From contig NZ_FOJP01000019.1 of assembly GCF_900111835.1 (NCBI RefSeq), positions 62,001 through 126,000 on the forward strand: DNA of 64,000 nt, in the 5' to 3' direction. The notes below the pieces were generated by a model. That model was not told where the DNA came from and did no database searches. It saw only the letters and a list, made by a program, of their open reading frames with translations. Source of the DNA: Metapseudomonas otitidis (GTDB lineage Bacteria > Pseudomonadota > Gammaproteobacteria > Pseudomonadales > Pseudomonadaceae). Positions 52,975 through 62,230 of this stretch are shown piece by piece. Position numbers and translations under genes: made by a program. Every line of letters begins with the position of its first letter. Positions within the stretch are counted from its first letter, which is position 1.

Positions 52975-55176
52975 TCAGCCCCGCGCAGCGGCTGCGCGGG
53001 CCCGCGCGGCGTGCAGCTTCTTGTAGCTGTCGATCAGGCGCTGGTGGCGGTCCAGCCCTTCCAGTTTCAGGCTGGTGGGGGTCAGGCCGTGGAAGCGCAC
53101 GCTGCCGTCCAGGGAGCCCAGCACCGCGTCCATGCGCTCGTTGCCGAACATGCGGCGGAAGTTGGTCTCGTAGTCGGCCATGTCCAGGTCGTCGTCCAGG
53201 GTCACTTCCAGCGCCGCGTTCAGGGCCTGGTAGAACAGGCCGCGGTCGACGGTGTTGTCGTTGTACTGGAGGAAGGCTTCCACCAGCTCCTTGGCCTCGT
53301 CGAAGCGCTTCAGGGCGAGGTGGATCAGCAGCTTCAGCTCCAGCACGGTCAGCTGCCCCCACACGGTGTTGTCGTCGAACTCGATGCCGATCAGCGTGGT
53401 GATGTCGGTGTAGTCGTCGACCTCGGTGTTCTCCAGGTTGCGCAGCAACGATTTCAGCTCGCGGTCGCTCAGGCGGTGCAGGTTGAGGATGTCGGCGCGG
53501 AACAGCAGGGCCTTGTTGGTGTTGTCCCAGATCAGGTCCTCCACCGGGTAGATCTCCGAGTAGCCGGGCACGAGGATGCGGCAGGCGTTGGCGCCGAGGT
53601 CGTCGTAGACCGCCATGTACACCTCCTTACCCATGTCTTCGAGGATGCCGAACAGGGTGGCGGCCTCCTCGGCGTTGCCGTCCTCGCCCTGGCTGGAGAA
53701 GTCCCACTCGACGAATTCGAAGTCGGCCCTGGCGCTGAAGAAGCGCCAGGACACCACGCCGCTGGAGTCGATGAAGTGCTCGACGAAGTTGTTCGGCTCG
53801 GTCAGCGCGTGGCTTTCGAAGGTCGGCTGCGGCAGGTCGTTGAGGCCCTCGAAGCTGCGCCCCTGGAGCAGCTCGGTGAGGCTGCGCTCCAGCGCCACTT
53901 CGAAGCTCGGGTGGGCGCCGAAGGAGGCGAATACGCCGCCGGTGCGCGGGTTCATCAGGGTTACGCACATCACCGGGAATTCACCGCCCAGGGAGGCGTC
54001 CTTCACCAGCACGGGGAAGCCCTGCTCCTCCAGGCCCTGGATGCCGGCGAGGATGCCGGGGTACTTGGCCAGCACGGCCTGGGGCACGTCCGGCAGGGCC
54101 AGCTCGCCTTCGAGGATCTCGCGCTTGACCGCCCGCTCGAAGATCTCCGACAGGCACTGCACCTGGGCTTCGGCCAGGGTGTTGCCGGCGCTCATGCCGT
54201 TGCTGAGGTAGAGGTTCTCGATCAGGTTGGACGGGAAGTACACCGTCTCGCCGTCGGACTGGCGCACGAAGGGCAGGGAGCAGATGCCGTGCGCGGTGTT
54301 GCCGGAGTTGGTGTCGTACAGGTGCGAGCCGCGCAGCTCGCCGTCCGGGTTGTAGATCGCCAGGCAGTGCTCGTCGAGGATCTCGGCCGGCAGGGCGTCC
54401 TTCGGGCCGGGCTTGAACCAGCGCTCGTTCGGGTAGTGGACGAAGTCGGCGTTGGCGATGTCCTCGCCCCAGAACTGGTCGTTGTAGAAGAAGTTGCAGT
54501 TCAGCCGCTCGATGAACTCGCCCAGGGCCGAGGCCAGGGCGCTTTCCTTGGTCGATCCCTTGCCGTTGGTGAAGCACATCGGCGAGCTGGCGTCGCGGAT
54601 GTGCAGCGACCAGACGTTGGGCACGATGTTGCGCCAGGAGGCGATCTCGATCTTCATGCCCAGCCCGGCGAGCAGGCCGGAGAGGTTGGCGATGGTCTCT
54701 TCCAGCGGCAGGTCCTTGCCGGGGATGCAGGTGCGCTGGCCGCTACTGGTGGGGATCAGCAGGGCCTGGGCATCGGCGTCGAGGTTCTCCACCTCTTCGA
54801 TGATGAACTCGGGGCCCTGCTGCACCACCTTCTTCACCGTGCAGCGGTCGATGGAGCGGAGGATGCCCAGGCGGTCCTTCTCGGAAATGTCGGCCGGCAG
54901 CTCCACCTGGATCTTGAAGATCTGCGCGTAGCGGTTCTCCGGGTCGACGATGTTGTTCTGCGACAGGCGGATGTTGTCGGTGGGGATGTCGCGGGTCTGG
55001 CAGTACAGCTTGACGAAGTACGCCGCGCACAGGGCCGAGGAGGCCAGGAAGTAGTCGAACGGCCCCGGCGCCGAGCCGTCGCCCTTGTAGCGGATCGGCT
55101 GGTCGGCGATCACCGTGAAGTCGTCGAACTTGGCTTCGAGGCGGAGGTTGTCGAGAAAATTGACCTTGATTTCCAT
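52975..55176 (-). CDS. ycaO: OsmC-YcaO domain protein (E. coli YcaO-like)
   Basis: 733-residue protein. An OsmC-like domain is at about 1-140 (two Cys, in SSALCAAYF and YCQTRD, fit the peroxidase pair). From about 147 it follows E. coli YcaO closely: IPGKDLPLEETIANL, FTNGKGSTKESALASALGEF, NGMSAGNTLAEAQVQCLSE, FASFGAHPSFEVALERS, and a TPR-like C terminus. E. coli YcaO assists ribosomal S12 methylthiolation. Probably not part of the adjacent RiPP operon. ATG at 55176. Confidence 0.92.
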   Translation of the reverse strand: MEIKVNFLDNLRLEAKFDDFTVIADQPIRYKGDGSAPGPFDYFLASSALCAAYFVKLYCQTRDIPTDNIRLSQNNIVDPENRYAQIFKIQVELPADISEKDRLGILRSIDRCTVKKVVQQGPEFIIEEVENLDADAQALLIPTSSGQRTCIPGKDLPLEETIANLSGLLAGLGMKIEIASWRNIVPNVWSLHIRDASSPMCFTNGKGSTKESALASALGEFIERLNCNFFYNDQFWGEDIANADFVHYPNERWFKPGPKDALPAEILDEHCLAIYNPDGELRGSHLYDTNSGNTAHGICSLPFVRQSDGETVYFPSNLIENLYLSNGMSAGNTLAEAQVQCLSEIFERAVKREILEGELALPDVPQAVLAKYPGILAGIQGLEEQGFPVLVKDASLGGEFPVMCVTLMNPRTGGVFASFGAHPSFEVALERSLTELLQGRSFEGLNDLPQPTFESHALTEPNNFVEHFIDSSGVVSWRFFSARADFEFVEWDFSSQGEDGNAEEAATLFGILEDMGKEVYMAVYDDLGANACRILVPGYSEIYPVEDLIWDNTNKALLFRADILNLHRLSDRELKSLLRNLENTEVDDYTDITTLIGIEFDDNTVWGQLTVLELKLLIHLALKRFDEAKELVEAFLQYNDNTVDRGLFYQALNAALEVTLDDDLDMADYETNFRRMFGNERMDAVLGSLDGSVRFHGLTPTSLKLEGLDRHQRLIDSYKKLHAARARAAAARG

Positions 55177-55554
55177 GCAGGGGCACCAGCGTAAGAAAGG
55201 GTGGAACGGTGAAGGGGGCGACTCCGGGGGCGCCCGTCGGTCATCCGCATGGCCCTGGCCAGGGCGTGCAGGCAGACACTCGGGGGACGTGACGGGAGCG
55301 AGGAGGGCGGGCGCGCCAGGGACCGGTCCGCTGACCGGTAGCCGATGCCGCAGTGGGTTCGCCGGCGGGAAGGATAGGGGAATTGGCCGCCAGTGCCCAG
55401 GCGTGGCTGCCCGGTAGACACGCGGCAGGTCGCTGCGGCGACGGCCGGCGCCTGGCGGCGAAGCAGCGGCGATTAATTGGGGCGGTGAAAATCCTTCACT
55501 CGTCGGGGCTTTGCCATCAACATGTCGGCCCTGCGAACGCGTGAGGGTCTCTCC
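55177..55554. other. Intergenic region between the divergent ycaO and cobF genes
   Basis: 378 bp with promoters for both genes expected. The only clear element is a 15-bp dyad GTGAA-AATCC-TTCAC at 55485-55499, 56 bp before cobF. Riboswitch landmarks for cobalamin were looked for on both strands and not found. The remainder is GC-rich without ORFs of interest. Confidence 0.5.
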
Positions 55555-56319
55555 ATGAAGAAGCTGTTGATCATCGGCATCGGTGCCGGCAACCCCGAAT
55601 ACATCACCATCCAGGCCATCAACGCGCTCAACCAGGCTGACGTCTTCTTCATCCTGGACAAGGGCATCAGCAAGGAAAAACTCATCCACCTGCGCCGGGA
55701 AATCTGCGAGCGCTACATCAAGGACCGCGACTACCGCTTCGTCGAGGCGGGCAGCCCGGAGCGCGAACGCGGCGGCGACTACGGCGTGGCGGTCAAGGAC
55801 CTGAACCTGGCCAAGCAGCAGGTGTTCGAGCGCCTGATCGGCGACCTCGGCGAGGACGAATGCGGGGCCTTCCTGGTCTGGGGCGATCCGGCCCTGTACG
55901 ACAGCACCATCCGCATCCTCGAGGCCATCCTGCGGGACGGCCGGCATGCCTTCGAGTACGAGGTCATCCCCGGCATCAGCAGCGTCCAGGCGCTGGCCGC
56001 GCGCCACAAGGTGCCGCTGAACCGCATCGGCGGAACCATCGAGATCACCACCGGGCGGCGCCTGGCCGAGGGCTTCCCGGCGCATGCCGACAGCGTGGTG
56101 GTGATGCTCGACGCCGAGGACACCTACCGGCGTCTGAACGCGCCGGACCTCGACATCTACTGGGGGGCCTACGTCGGCACGCCGGACGAGATACTGGTAG
56201 CCGGCAAGCTCAAGGACGTGGCCGAGGACATCGCCCGCGTGCGCCAGGCGGCGCGTGAGGCCAACGGCTGGATCATGGACACCTACCTGCTGCGGCGCGG
56301 GGGCGAAGGCGACGCGTGA
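55555..56319 (+). CDS. cobF: Precorrin-6A synthase (deacetylating)
   Basis: 254-residue SAM methyltransferase that methylates C-1 of precorrin-5 with loss of acetate, diagnostic of the aerobic cobalamin route. Tetrapyrrole-methylase motifs: IIGIGAGNPEYIT at 5-17, VWGDPALYDS and VIPGISSVQALAARH. The ATG at 55555 begins the KKLLIIGIG strand; an in-frame start at 55522 would add 11 residues. It stands alone, far from cobE-cobM, and shows no riboswitch. Confidence 0.9.
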   Translation: MKKLLIIGIGAGNPEYITIQAINALNQADVFFILDKGISKEKLIHLRREICERYIKDRDYRFVEAGSPERERGGDYGVAVKDLNLAKQQVFERLIGDLGEDECGAFLVWGDPALYDSTIRILEAILRDGRHAFEYEVIPGISSVQALAARHKVPLNRIGGTIEITTGRRLAEGFPAHADSVVVMLDAEDTYRRLNAPDLDIYWGAYVGTPDEILVAGKLKDVAEDIARVRQAAREANGWIMDTYLLRRGGEGDA

Positions 56320-56337
56320 CGCCCCGCTCGCGCGGCC

Positions 56338-57522
56338 CTACACGTACTGCGCGGCGGCGTAGCCGGAGGCCCAGGCCCACTGGAAGTTGAAGCCGCCCAG
56401 GTGGCCGCTGACGTCCAGCACCTCGCCGACGAAGTAGAGCCCGGGGGACTTCAGCGACTCCAGGGTCTTGGATGACACCTCGCGGGTGTCCACCCCACCG
56501 AGGGTGACCTCCGCCGTGCGGTAACCCTCGGTGCCTGCCGGCACCAGTTGCCAGTTGCCCAGGCGCTCGGCGATGGCCTTCAGTTCGCCAGGGCTGTACT
56601 GCTTCATCGGTTTGGAAGTGAACCACTGCTCGGCCAGCAGCCCGGCCATCTTCTTGGTGAACAGCTCGGCCAGCAGCGTCTTCAACTCGCTGTTGGGCCG
56701 CTCGCGCTGCTGCTCGGCCAGCCAGGTCGGCAGGTCGAGGGCGGGCAGCAGGTCGATGCTGACGACATCGCCGGGCTGCCAGTAGGAGGAGATCTGCAGG
56801 ATCGCCGGCCCGCTGAGCCCGCGGTGGGTGAAGAGGATGTTCTCGACGAAGCTCTGCCCGTTGCAGCTGACCCGGCAGTCTTCCACCGAGGTGCCGGACA
56901 GGGCCTCGCACAGGGCCTTCAACTGCGGATCGGTGACGGTGAACGGCACCAGCCCGGCGCGGGTGGGCAGCACCGTATGGCCGAACTGGCGGGCCACCTG
57001 GTAACCGAAGCCGGTGGCGCCCAGGGTGGGGATGGACAGCCCGCCGGTGGCGATGACCAGGGATTCGCACTGGGCGGGGCCCTGGCTGGTCTCCAGGCGA
57101 TAGCCCCCTTCGTGGCGGCTGATCGCGCTGACCGAGGTGTTCAGACGCAGGTCCACGCCCGCCTGCTCGCACTCTTCCAGCAGCAGGCCGAGGATGTCGC
57201 TGGACTTGTGGTCGCAGAACAGCTGGCCGAGCTTTTTCTCGTGGTAGGGCACGCCGTGCTTGGCCACCAGGGCGATGAAGTCCCATTGGGTGAAGCGTGC
57301 CAGGGCGGACTTGCAGAAGTGCGGGTTGTGGGAGAGGAAGTTCGCCGGCTCGCAATACAGGTTGGTGAAATTGCAGCGGCCGCCCCCGGACATGAGGATC
57401 TTCTTCCCGGCCTTGTTGGCGTGGTCCAGCAGCAGTACGCGGCGTCCGCGCGCGGCGGCGCTCATGGCGCACATCAGCCCGGCGGCACCGGCGCCAATGA
57501 TGATGACCTGGGGGGATAGCAC
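56338..57522 (-). CDS. HI0933/YhiN-family flavoprotein
   Basis: 394-residue FAD/NAD(P)-dependent oxidoreductase: GAGAAGLMCA at 9-18, the family signature SGGGRCNFTN near 45-54, and a closing NFQWAWASGYAAAQ FAD-binding motif. Its substrate is not established. Convergent with cobF (18-nt gap). Confidence 0.92.
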   Translation of the reverse strand: MLSPQVIIIGAGAAGLMCAMSAAARGRRVLLLDHANKAGKKILMSGGGRCNFTNLYCEPANFLSHNPHFCKSALARFTQWDFIALVAKHGVPYHEKKLGQLFCDHKSSDILGLLLEECEQAGVDLRLNTSVSAISRHEGGYRLETSQGPAQCESLVIATGGLSIPTLGATGFGYQVARQFGHTVLPTRAGLVPFTVTDPQLKALCEALSGTSVEDCRVSCNGQSFVENILFTHRGLSGPAILQISSYWQPGDVVSIDLLPALDLPTWLAEQQRERPNSELKTLLAELFTKKMAGLLAEQWFTSKPMKQYSPGELKAIAERLGNWQLVPAGTEGYRTAEVTLGGVDTREVSSKTLESLKSPGLYFVGEVLDVSGHLGGFNFQWAWASGYAAAQYV

Positions 57523-57701
57523 GGTGAGGACCTCGTGAGCGTGGCGTCTGGCGGCGGAAAGCGGCGCATCTTACCCGATCCATGCGGGGGGCCGCGTCCG
57601 GGCCGTCCGGTGGGCGTTTGGGGCGTCGGTGCTCCCTAAGGCTGCCGAGTGACCCCATCGCGCTGATGGGCCGGGCAGCGCAGTCCCGGAATGCGGGCAA
57701 T

Positions 57702-57729
57702 AAAAAAGCCGGCTTGTGGCCGGCTTTCC
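57702..57729 (-). terminator. Rho-independent terminator for ppa
   Basis: On the minus strand AAAGCCGGC-CACAA-GCCGGCTTTTTT, a textbook hairpin and T run 15 nt past the ppa stop. Confidence 0.93.
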
Positions 57730-57744
57730 TTGAGAGGTCGGGGC

Positions 57745-58272
57745 TTACTTCTGGTAAGCCGCAACCGCTTTAGTGATTTCTGCGCGGGCGGCGTCGGCGT
57801 TGCCCCAGCCTTCCACCTTCACCCACTTGCCTTTCTCGAGGTCCTTGTAGTTCTCGAAGAAGTGCTTGATCTGCTCCAGCAGCAGGGCCGGCAGGTCGGT
57901 GTATTCCTTCACGTCCACGTACAGCTGGGACAGCTTGTCGTGGGGAACGGCGAGCAGCTTGGCGTCGCCGCCGGCTTCGTCGGTCATGTGCAGGACGCCG
58001 ACCGGACGGGCGCGGATGACCGAGCCCGGTGCGACCGGGTAGGGGGTCACGACCAGCACGTCCAGCGGGTCGCCGTCGTCAGCCAGGGTGTTGGGGATGT
58101 AGCCGTAGTTGGCCGGGTAGAACATCGGGGTGGCCATGAAGCGGTCGACGAACAGGCAATCGCTGTCCTTGTCGATTTCGTATTTGATCGGCGCATGGTT
58201 GGCCGGGATTTCGATCGCGACGTAGATGTCGTTCGGCAGGTCTTTGCCAGCCGGGATCTTGCTGTAGCTCAT
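57745..58272 (-). CDS. ppa: Inorganic pyrophosphatase
   Basis: 175-residue family I soluble pyrophosphatase that hydrolyses PPi to phosphate, pulling biosynthetic reactions forward. Conserved metal-binding [10 protein letters not shown], substrate-site YGYIPNT and the [15 protein letters not shown]-terminal motif are seen. ATG at 58272 ([10 protein letters not shown]). Monocistronic, with a strong terminator. Confidence 0.97.
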   Translation of the reverse strand: MSYSKIPAGKDLPNDIYVAIEIPANHAPIKYEIDKDSDCLFVDRFMATPMFYPANYGYIPNTLADDGDPLDVLVVTPYPVAPGSVIRARPVGVLHMTDEAGGDAKLLAVPHDKLSQLYVDVKEYTDLPALLLEQIKHFFENYKDLEKGKWVKVEGWGNADAARAEITKAVAAYQK

Positions 58273-58349
58273 GGTCGACTCCCTGGAATGGGCCAAAAAA
58301 AGTGGGCGGATTATATGCACATTCAGGGGGCGTTGCTACGCCGCCGTGC

Positions 58350-59168
58350 TCATCCGTTGGTCGTGTCCCGGTAGGCCGGATCCTCGGCCTGGAGGCGGGC
58401 CAGTCGGGCGCCCGGGTCTTGCCGGTAGAACAGCCGCAATTGCGCGTAGACCCCGGGGTAGGCGGCCTGCAGCAGGTCGGGGGCGGTGAAGAAGTATTCG
58501 CTGGTGACGGCGAAGAACTCCGCCGGGTCTTCGGCGGCGTAGGGGTCGATGGGCAGCTCGGCGTTCTCGTCTTCGTCCAGGCGGGCGTTGAGTTCGTCGT
58601 AGACGCTCTGCATCGCCTCGGCCCAGTCCGACTGGCGCATGTCGCGGTGCAGCGGCGGCAGGCCGTTGGCGTCGCCGTTGAGCATGTCCAGCTTGTGGGC
58701 CAGTTCGTGGATCACCAGGTTGTAGCCTTCCCAGCCGCCGCTGGCCTGGATGCCCGGCCAGGCCAGGACCACCGGCCCCTGGTGCCAGGCTTCACCGCTG
58801 CGCTCGTCGTCCCATTCGTGGACCACGCCGGCGCTGTCGCGGTGGCGCTGGGGGCTGACGAAGTCGTCGGGGTAGATCACCAGCTCGTGGAAGCCCTGGT
58901 ACCAGCCCAGTTCCTCCAGGTGCAGCAGCGGCAGCTGGGCCTGGGCTGCCAGCAGCAGGCGCTCGCGGGCGTCGAGCTGCAAGTCGCCCAGCAGGCTCAG
59001 GTGCTTCTCGGCGAGGAACAGCACGCTGCGTTCCCGCAGCCGGGCGTCTTCCTCCGCGTCCAGGCCATCGAGGATCGGCAGCGCCTGGCGCACCTCGGCC
59101 CAGAGGGCGTCGTCCACCGGGTGGCGGGCCAGGATGCGGCGGCGCCGCCAGTCGCGGAAGAAGCCCAT
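58350..59168 (-). CDS. mtfA: MtfA-family zinc metallopeptidase
   Basis: 272-residue M90 peptidase with the zinc motif HELAHKLD (residues about 154-161) and the downstream glutamate region AEDPAEFFAVTSEYFF. In E. coli MtfA binds the repressor Mlc and so affects glucose PTS expression; here the role is by homology only. It lies 10 nt downstream of the DedA gene and is probably co-transcribed with it. Confidence 0.93.
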   Translation of the reverse strand: MGFFRDWRRRRILARHPVDDALWAEVRQALPILDGLDAEEDARLRERSVLFLAEKHLSLLGDLQLDARERLLLAAQAQLPLLHLEELGWYQGFHELVIYPDDFVSPQRHRDSAGVVHEWDDERSGEAWHQGPVVLAWPGIQASGGWEGYNLVIHELAHKLDMLNGDANGLPPLHRDMRQSDWAEAMQSVYDELNARLDEDENAELPIDPYAAEDPAEFFAVTSEYFFTAPDLLQAAYPGVYAQLRLFYRQDPGARLARLQAEDPAYRDTTNG

Positions 59169-59178
59169 GGGGTGGCGG

Positions 59179-59838
59179 TCAGCTGTGCGGGGCGTCGCCG
59201 GCTTCGGCCGGGCGCAGGCGACGGTGCAGGAAGCCGATGATCATCGGCAGCAGCGACAGCAGGATGATGCCGATCACCAGCAGCGAGAGGTTCTGCTTGA
59301 TGAAGGGCACGTTGCCGAAGAAGTAGCCCAGGGTCACCAGGCCGCCGACCCAGAGGATGCTGCCGGCGACGCTGAAGGCCACGAAGCGGCCGTAGGGCAT
59401 GCGTCCGACGCCGGCGACGAAGGGGGCGAAGGTGCGCACGATGGGCAGGAAGCGCGCCAGGGTCACGGTCTTGCCGCCGTGGCGGTCGTAGAACTCGTGG
59501 GTGCGCTCCAGGTAGTCGCGGCGGAAGATCTTCGAGTTCGGCCGGCTGAACAGGCGCTCGCCCGTGGTGCGGCCGATCAGGTAGTTGGTGCTGTCGCCGA
59601 GGATGGCGGCGCTCATCAGCAGCAGCGCCAGCAGGACCGGGTCCATGGCGCCGTTGGCGCACACCGCGCCGGCGATGAACAGCAGGGAGTCGCCCGGCAG
59701 GAAGGGCGTCACCACCAGGCCCGTCTCGCAGAAGATGACCAGGAAGAGGATGGCGTAGATCCAGGGGCCGTAGTTGGTGACCAGCAGGTTCAGGTACTGG
59801 TCCAGGTGCAGGACCAGGTCGATCGGGTTGAATTCCAT
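59179..59838 (-). CDS. DedA-family membrane protein
   Basis: 219-residue DedA/SNARE-associated-type protein with four or five helices, the re-entrant motif ETGLVVTPFLPGDSLLF, and FARPNSKIF/RFLPIVRTFAPFVAGVGRM-type motif (G/R at the second re-entrant loop). DedA proteins recycle undecaprenyl phosphate or flip phospholipids and affect membrane potential and drug resistance. Co-transcribed with mtfA. Confidence 0.93.
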   Translation of the reverse strand: MEFNPIDLVLHLDQYLNLLVTNYGPWIYAILFLVIFCETGLVVTPFLPGDSLLFIAGAVCANGAMDPVLLALLLMSAAILGDSTNYLIGRTTGERLFSRPNSKIFRRDYLERTHEFYDRHGGKTVTLARFLPIVRTFAPFVAGVGRMPYGRFVAFSVAGSILWVGGLVTLGYFFGNVPFIKQNLSLLVIGIILLSLLPMIIGFLHRRLRPAEAGDAPHS

Positions 59839-59991
59839 GGGGCGCCTTGAACGGGAAAACGGAGGCGGCCGGTGGCCGGGCGAGCGGCATTATAGGGGCA
59901 AGGGCTGGGCGAGCGGCGAGCTTCCGTCGTGGGTTTTCCGGCATGAAGGCTGCAACTGTTTCCATTGTTTTCCACCAATGGAGGCCCGCCC

Positions 59992-61581
59992 ATGGCGCTG
60001 CAGCTGCTGGAACACCCTGCCCTGAGCCTGGCCCAGGGCCACGGGCCGGACCTGCCCCAGCAGGCCGCCCGCGCCCGGGCGGCCTGGGTGGCCGGGCATC
60101 GGGGGCGGCCGCCGTCGCTGATGCTGGTGCTGCTCTGGGCCCGCCAGTGCCCCGATGTGGTGCAGGTGCTGGACCACCACCTGGACGCCCTGTTCGCCGA
60201 CTACGCCTGCACCCCGGAGGGCTGGAGCGAGGTGCAGGCCGCCCGCCAGGTGCTGGCGGCGCTCAACCTGCGGCTCTACAAGCACGGCCAGGCCAGCGCG
60301 TGCCTGCCCGAGCTGAGCGCCGGCCTGGTGCTGGCGCAGGACGGCCAGCTGCATTTCCTCCAGGCCGGTGCCGTGGGCCTGGCGCGGGTCCATCGCGGCG
60401 TGCTGGAGCAACTGCCCGGCCACGAGGGCGGCCTGGGCGCCCAGCCCGAGCTGGCGGTGGTGCAGCACAGCCTGCCGCTGCGCATGGGCGAGCCGTTGTT
60501 GCTGGCACCGCAGCCCTTGCTGCAGGTGGCTGACCTGCAACGCTTCCAGGCTGATTGCGCCGAACTCGCTCCCGGGCGCCTGGGCGAGGTGCTCGAACCG
60601 CTGCTGGCGGCCCCCGGTGCGGCGGCCGTGCTGCTGCCCGGTGCCGCCGACCAGTTGCCGGCGCCCACCCCGGGCAACAGCTGGCCGGCGGTTCCGGATG
60701 CCGCGCCCGGCCTGCAGGTGGACGGCTGGGCGCTCCAGGCCGCCTGCGCCTACGGGCCGCCCGGGCGGCTGTTCCGCGCCCGGGACGACATCGGGCGCGA
60801 GGCCCTGCTGTGGCTGGCCGAAGGCCCGGCCGACGAAGCCTTCTGGCAGCGCGAATGGGTGCTGCGGCGCAGCCCGGTGGCCAGCCTGCCCCAGGTGCTG
60901 TCGCCCCACCGGCCGCGCCGGCATGCCTTTCTCCTGTTCGAGCCGCCCCCGGCCGGCGTGCGCAGCCTGGCGGACTGGATCGGCAGCCAGGGGCCGTTGC
61001 CGCCTGCGACCCTGGTCGCCCTGCTGTGCCAGCTGATCGAAGCGGTGCGGGCCTTGCAGCGGCGCGGCATGCAGGGGCTGTGGCTGAACCCCCGGCAGAT
61101 CCTGGTGGGGGACGACGGCCGGGTGCTGCTGTTGCCGGAGTTCGCCGCGATCCTCCCCGGCGTGCAGCGCCAATCGGTCCCGGCCCAGGCCGTGCCCCTG
61201 GCCCCGGAGTTGCGCCATGGACGGGCGGCGGACGGCTCGGCCGACCAGTTCGCCCTGGCCGCGCTGTGCTACTGGATGCTCAGCGGGCAATGGCCCGAAG
61301 TGGCGCGCCCCGAGGGCGGGCAGGCCAGCCGCTACGTGCCGCTGGCGAGCTTTCGCGCCGGGCTGCCGGAGGGCTGGGACGGTGTGCTGGCGCGGGCCCT
61401 GGCGCCCCAGGCGCGGGCGCGCTTCGAGGCGCTTTCCGAGTTCCAGCTGGCCCTGGAACGGGCCCTGCAGGCCGCGCGCCAGGCCCCCACGCCGCGCGAC
61501 GGGCGCAAGGTGCGCCTGGCGCTGGCGGGGTTGCTGGCGGTGCCGGTGGTGATCGGGTTGTGGTGGGGGCTGGGCCTGTGA
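59992..61581 (+). CDS. Degenerate PP2C-kinase fusion with C-terminal membrane anchor
   Basis: 529-residue protein. Residues about 1-225 look like a PP2C phosphatase without its Asp metal ligands. About 235-500 follows a Ser/Thr kinase: a GPPGRLFRARDD strand, LLCQLIEAVRALQRRGMQ helix, then GLWLNPRQILVGDDGRVLLLPEF where active kinases have HGDLKPxNIL and DFG. The VAIK Lys, catalytic Asp and DFG Asp are missing. One TM helix at about 507-527. Start 59992 has TGGAGG at good spacing. Probably a membrane-bound pseudoenzyme, not an active kinase. Confidence 0.78.
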   Translation: MALQLLEHPALSLAQGHGPDLPQQAARARAAWVAGHRGRPPSLMLVLLWARQCPDVVQVLDHHLDALFADYACTPEGWSEVQAARQVLAALNLRLYKHGQASACLPELSAGLVLAQDGQLHFLQAGAVGLARVHRGVLEQLPGHEGGLGAQPELAVVQHSLPLRMGEPLLLAPQPLLQVADLQRFQADCAELAPGRLGEVLEPLLAAPGAAAVLLPGAADQLPAPTPGNSWPAVPDAAPGLQVDGWALQAACAYGPPGRLFRARDDIGREALLWLAEGPADEAFWQREWVLRRSPVASLPQVLSPHRPRRHAFLLFEPPPAGVRSLADWIGSQGPLPPATLVALLCQLIEAVRALQRRGMQGLWLNPRQILVGDDGRVLLLPEFAAILPGVQRQSVPAQAVPLAPELRHGRAADGSADQFALAALCYWMLSGQWPEVARPEGGQASRYVPLASFRAGLPEGWDGVLARALAPQARARFEALSEFQLALERALQAARQAPTPRDGRKVRLALAGLLAVPVVIGLWWGLGL

Positions 61582-61590
61582 GGAGCGGGC

Positions 61591-62043
61591 TCAGTCACCG
61601 ATGGGCAGGATGTAGTTCTTGAACTGGCTGTCCTCGCGGAAGCCGATGGACTCGTAGACCTTCTGTGCCACTTCGTTGCCGACGCTGGTGGACACCCGCA
61701 GGCGCACGGCGTTGGTTTCCTTGGCCATCTTCTTCGCGGTCTGCAGCAGGCGGTCGGCCACCAACTGGCGACGGGCGTCCTCGGCGACATAGATGTCGTT
61801 GAGGATCCACACGCGCTTGAGCGACAGCGAGGAGAAGCTCGGGTAGAGCTGGCAGAAGCCCAGCAACTTGTCCTCGTCATCGGCCAGGGCCAGGTAGATG
61901 ACCGATTCCTTGCGCTTGAGGCGGGTCTCCAGGAACTTGCGCGAGGAGTCCGGGAAGGGCAGCTCGCCGTAGAACTCGCGGTACTTCACGAACATCGGGC
62001 TCAGCAGGTCCAGATGCTCCAGGGTGGCTTGGACGATGCGCAT
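61591..62043 (-). CDS. GNAT-family N-acetyltransferase
   Basis: 150-residue acetyltransferase with the GNAT fold: MRIVQATLEHLDLL at the start, LNDIYVAEDARRQLVADRLL (acetyl-CoA loop in the variant ARRQLV form) and the C-terminal VYESIGFRED strand. ATG at 62043. Acceptor unknown. Convergent with the pseudokinase gene (9-nt gap). Confidence 0.88.
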   Translation of the reverse strand: MRIVQATLEHLDLLSPMFVKYREFYGELPFPDSSRKFLETRLKRKESVIYLALADDEDKLLGFCQLYPSFSSLSLKRVWILNDIYVAEDARRQLVADRLLQTAKKMAKETNAVRLRVSTSVGNEVAQKVYESIGFREDSQFKNYILPIGD

Positions 62044-62230
62044 GGGAAGACCTCGGCGTCGGTAGGGATAGGGAACGGAATGCAGGTGCCATGCCAGCAC
62101 CGTCCCGATGCTGCCTCAAAGTTTGTCCGCCGCGCAATCGCGGCAAAGCGGCTGGCTGCGCGACGTGGGGGGATCGAAACGCACCCGCTGCCGGTCCAAC
62201 CCCGGGACGAGCCGATGCAAGGAGTTCCCC

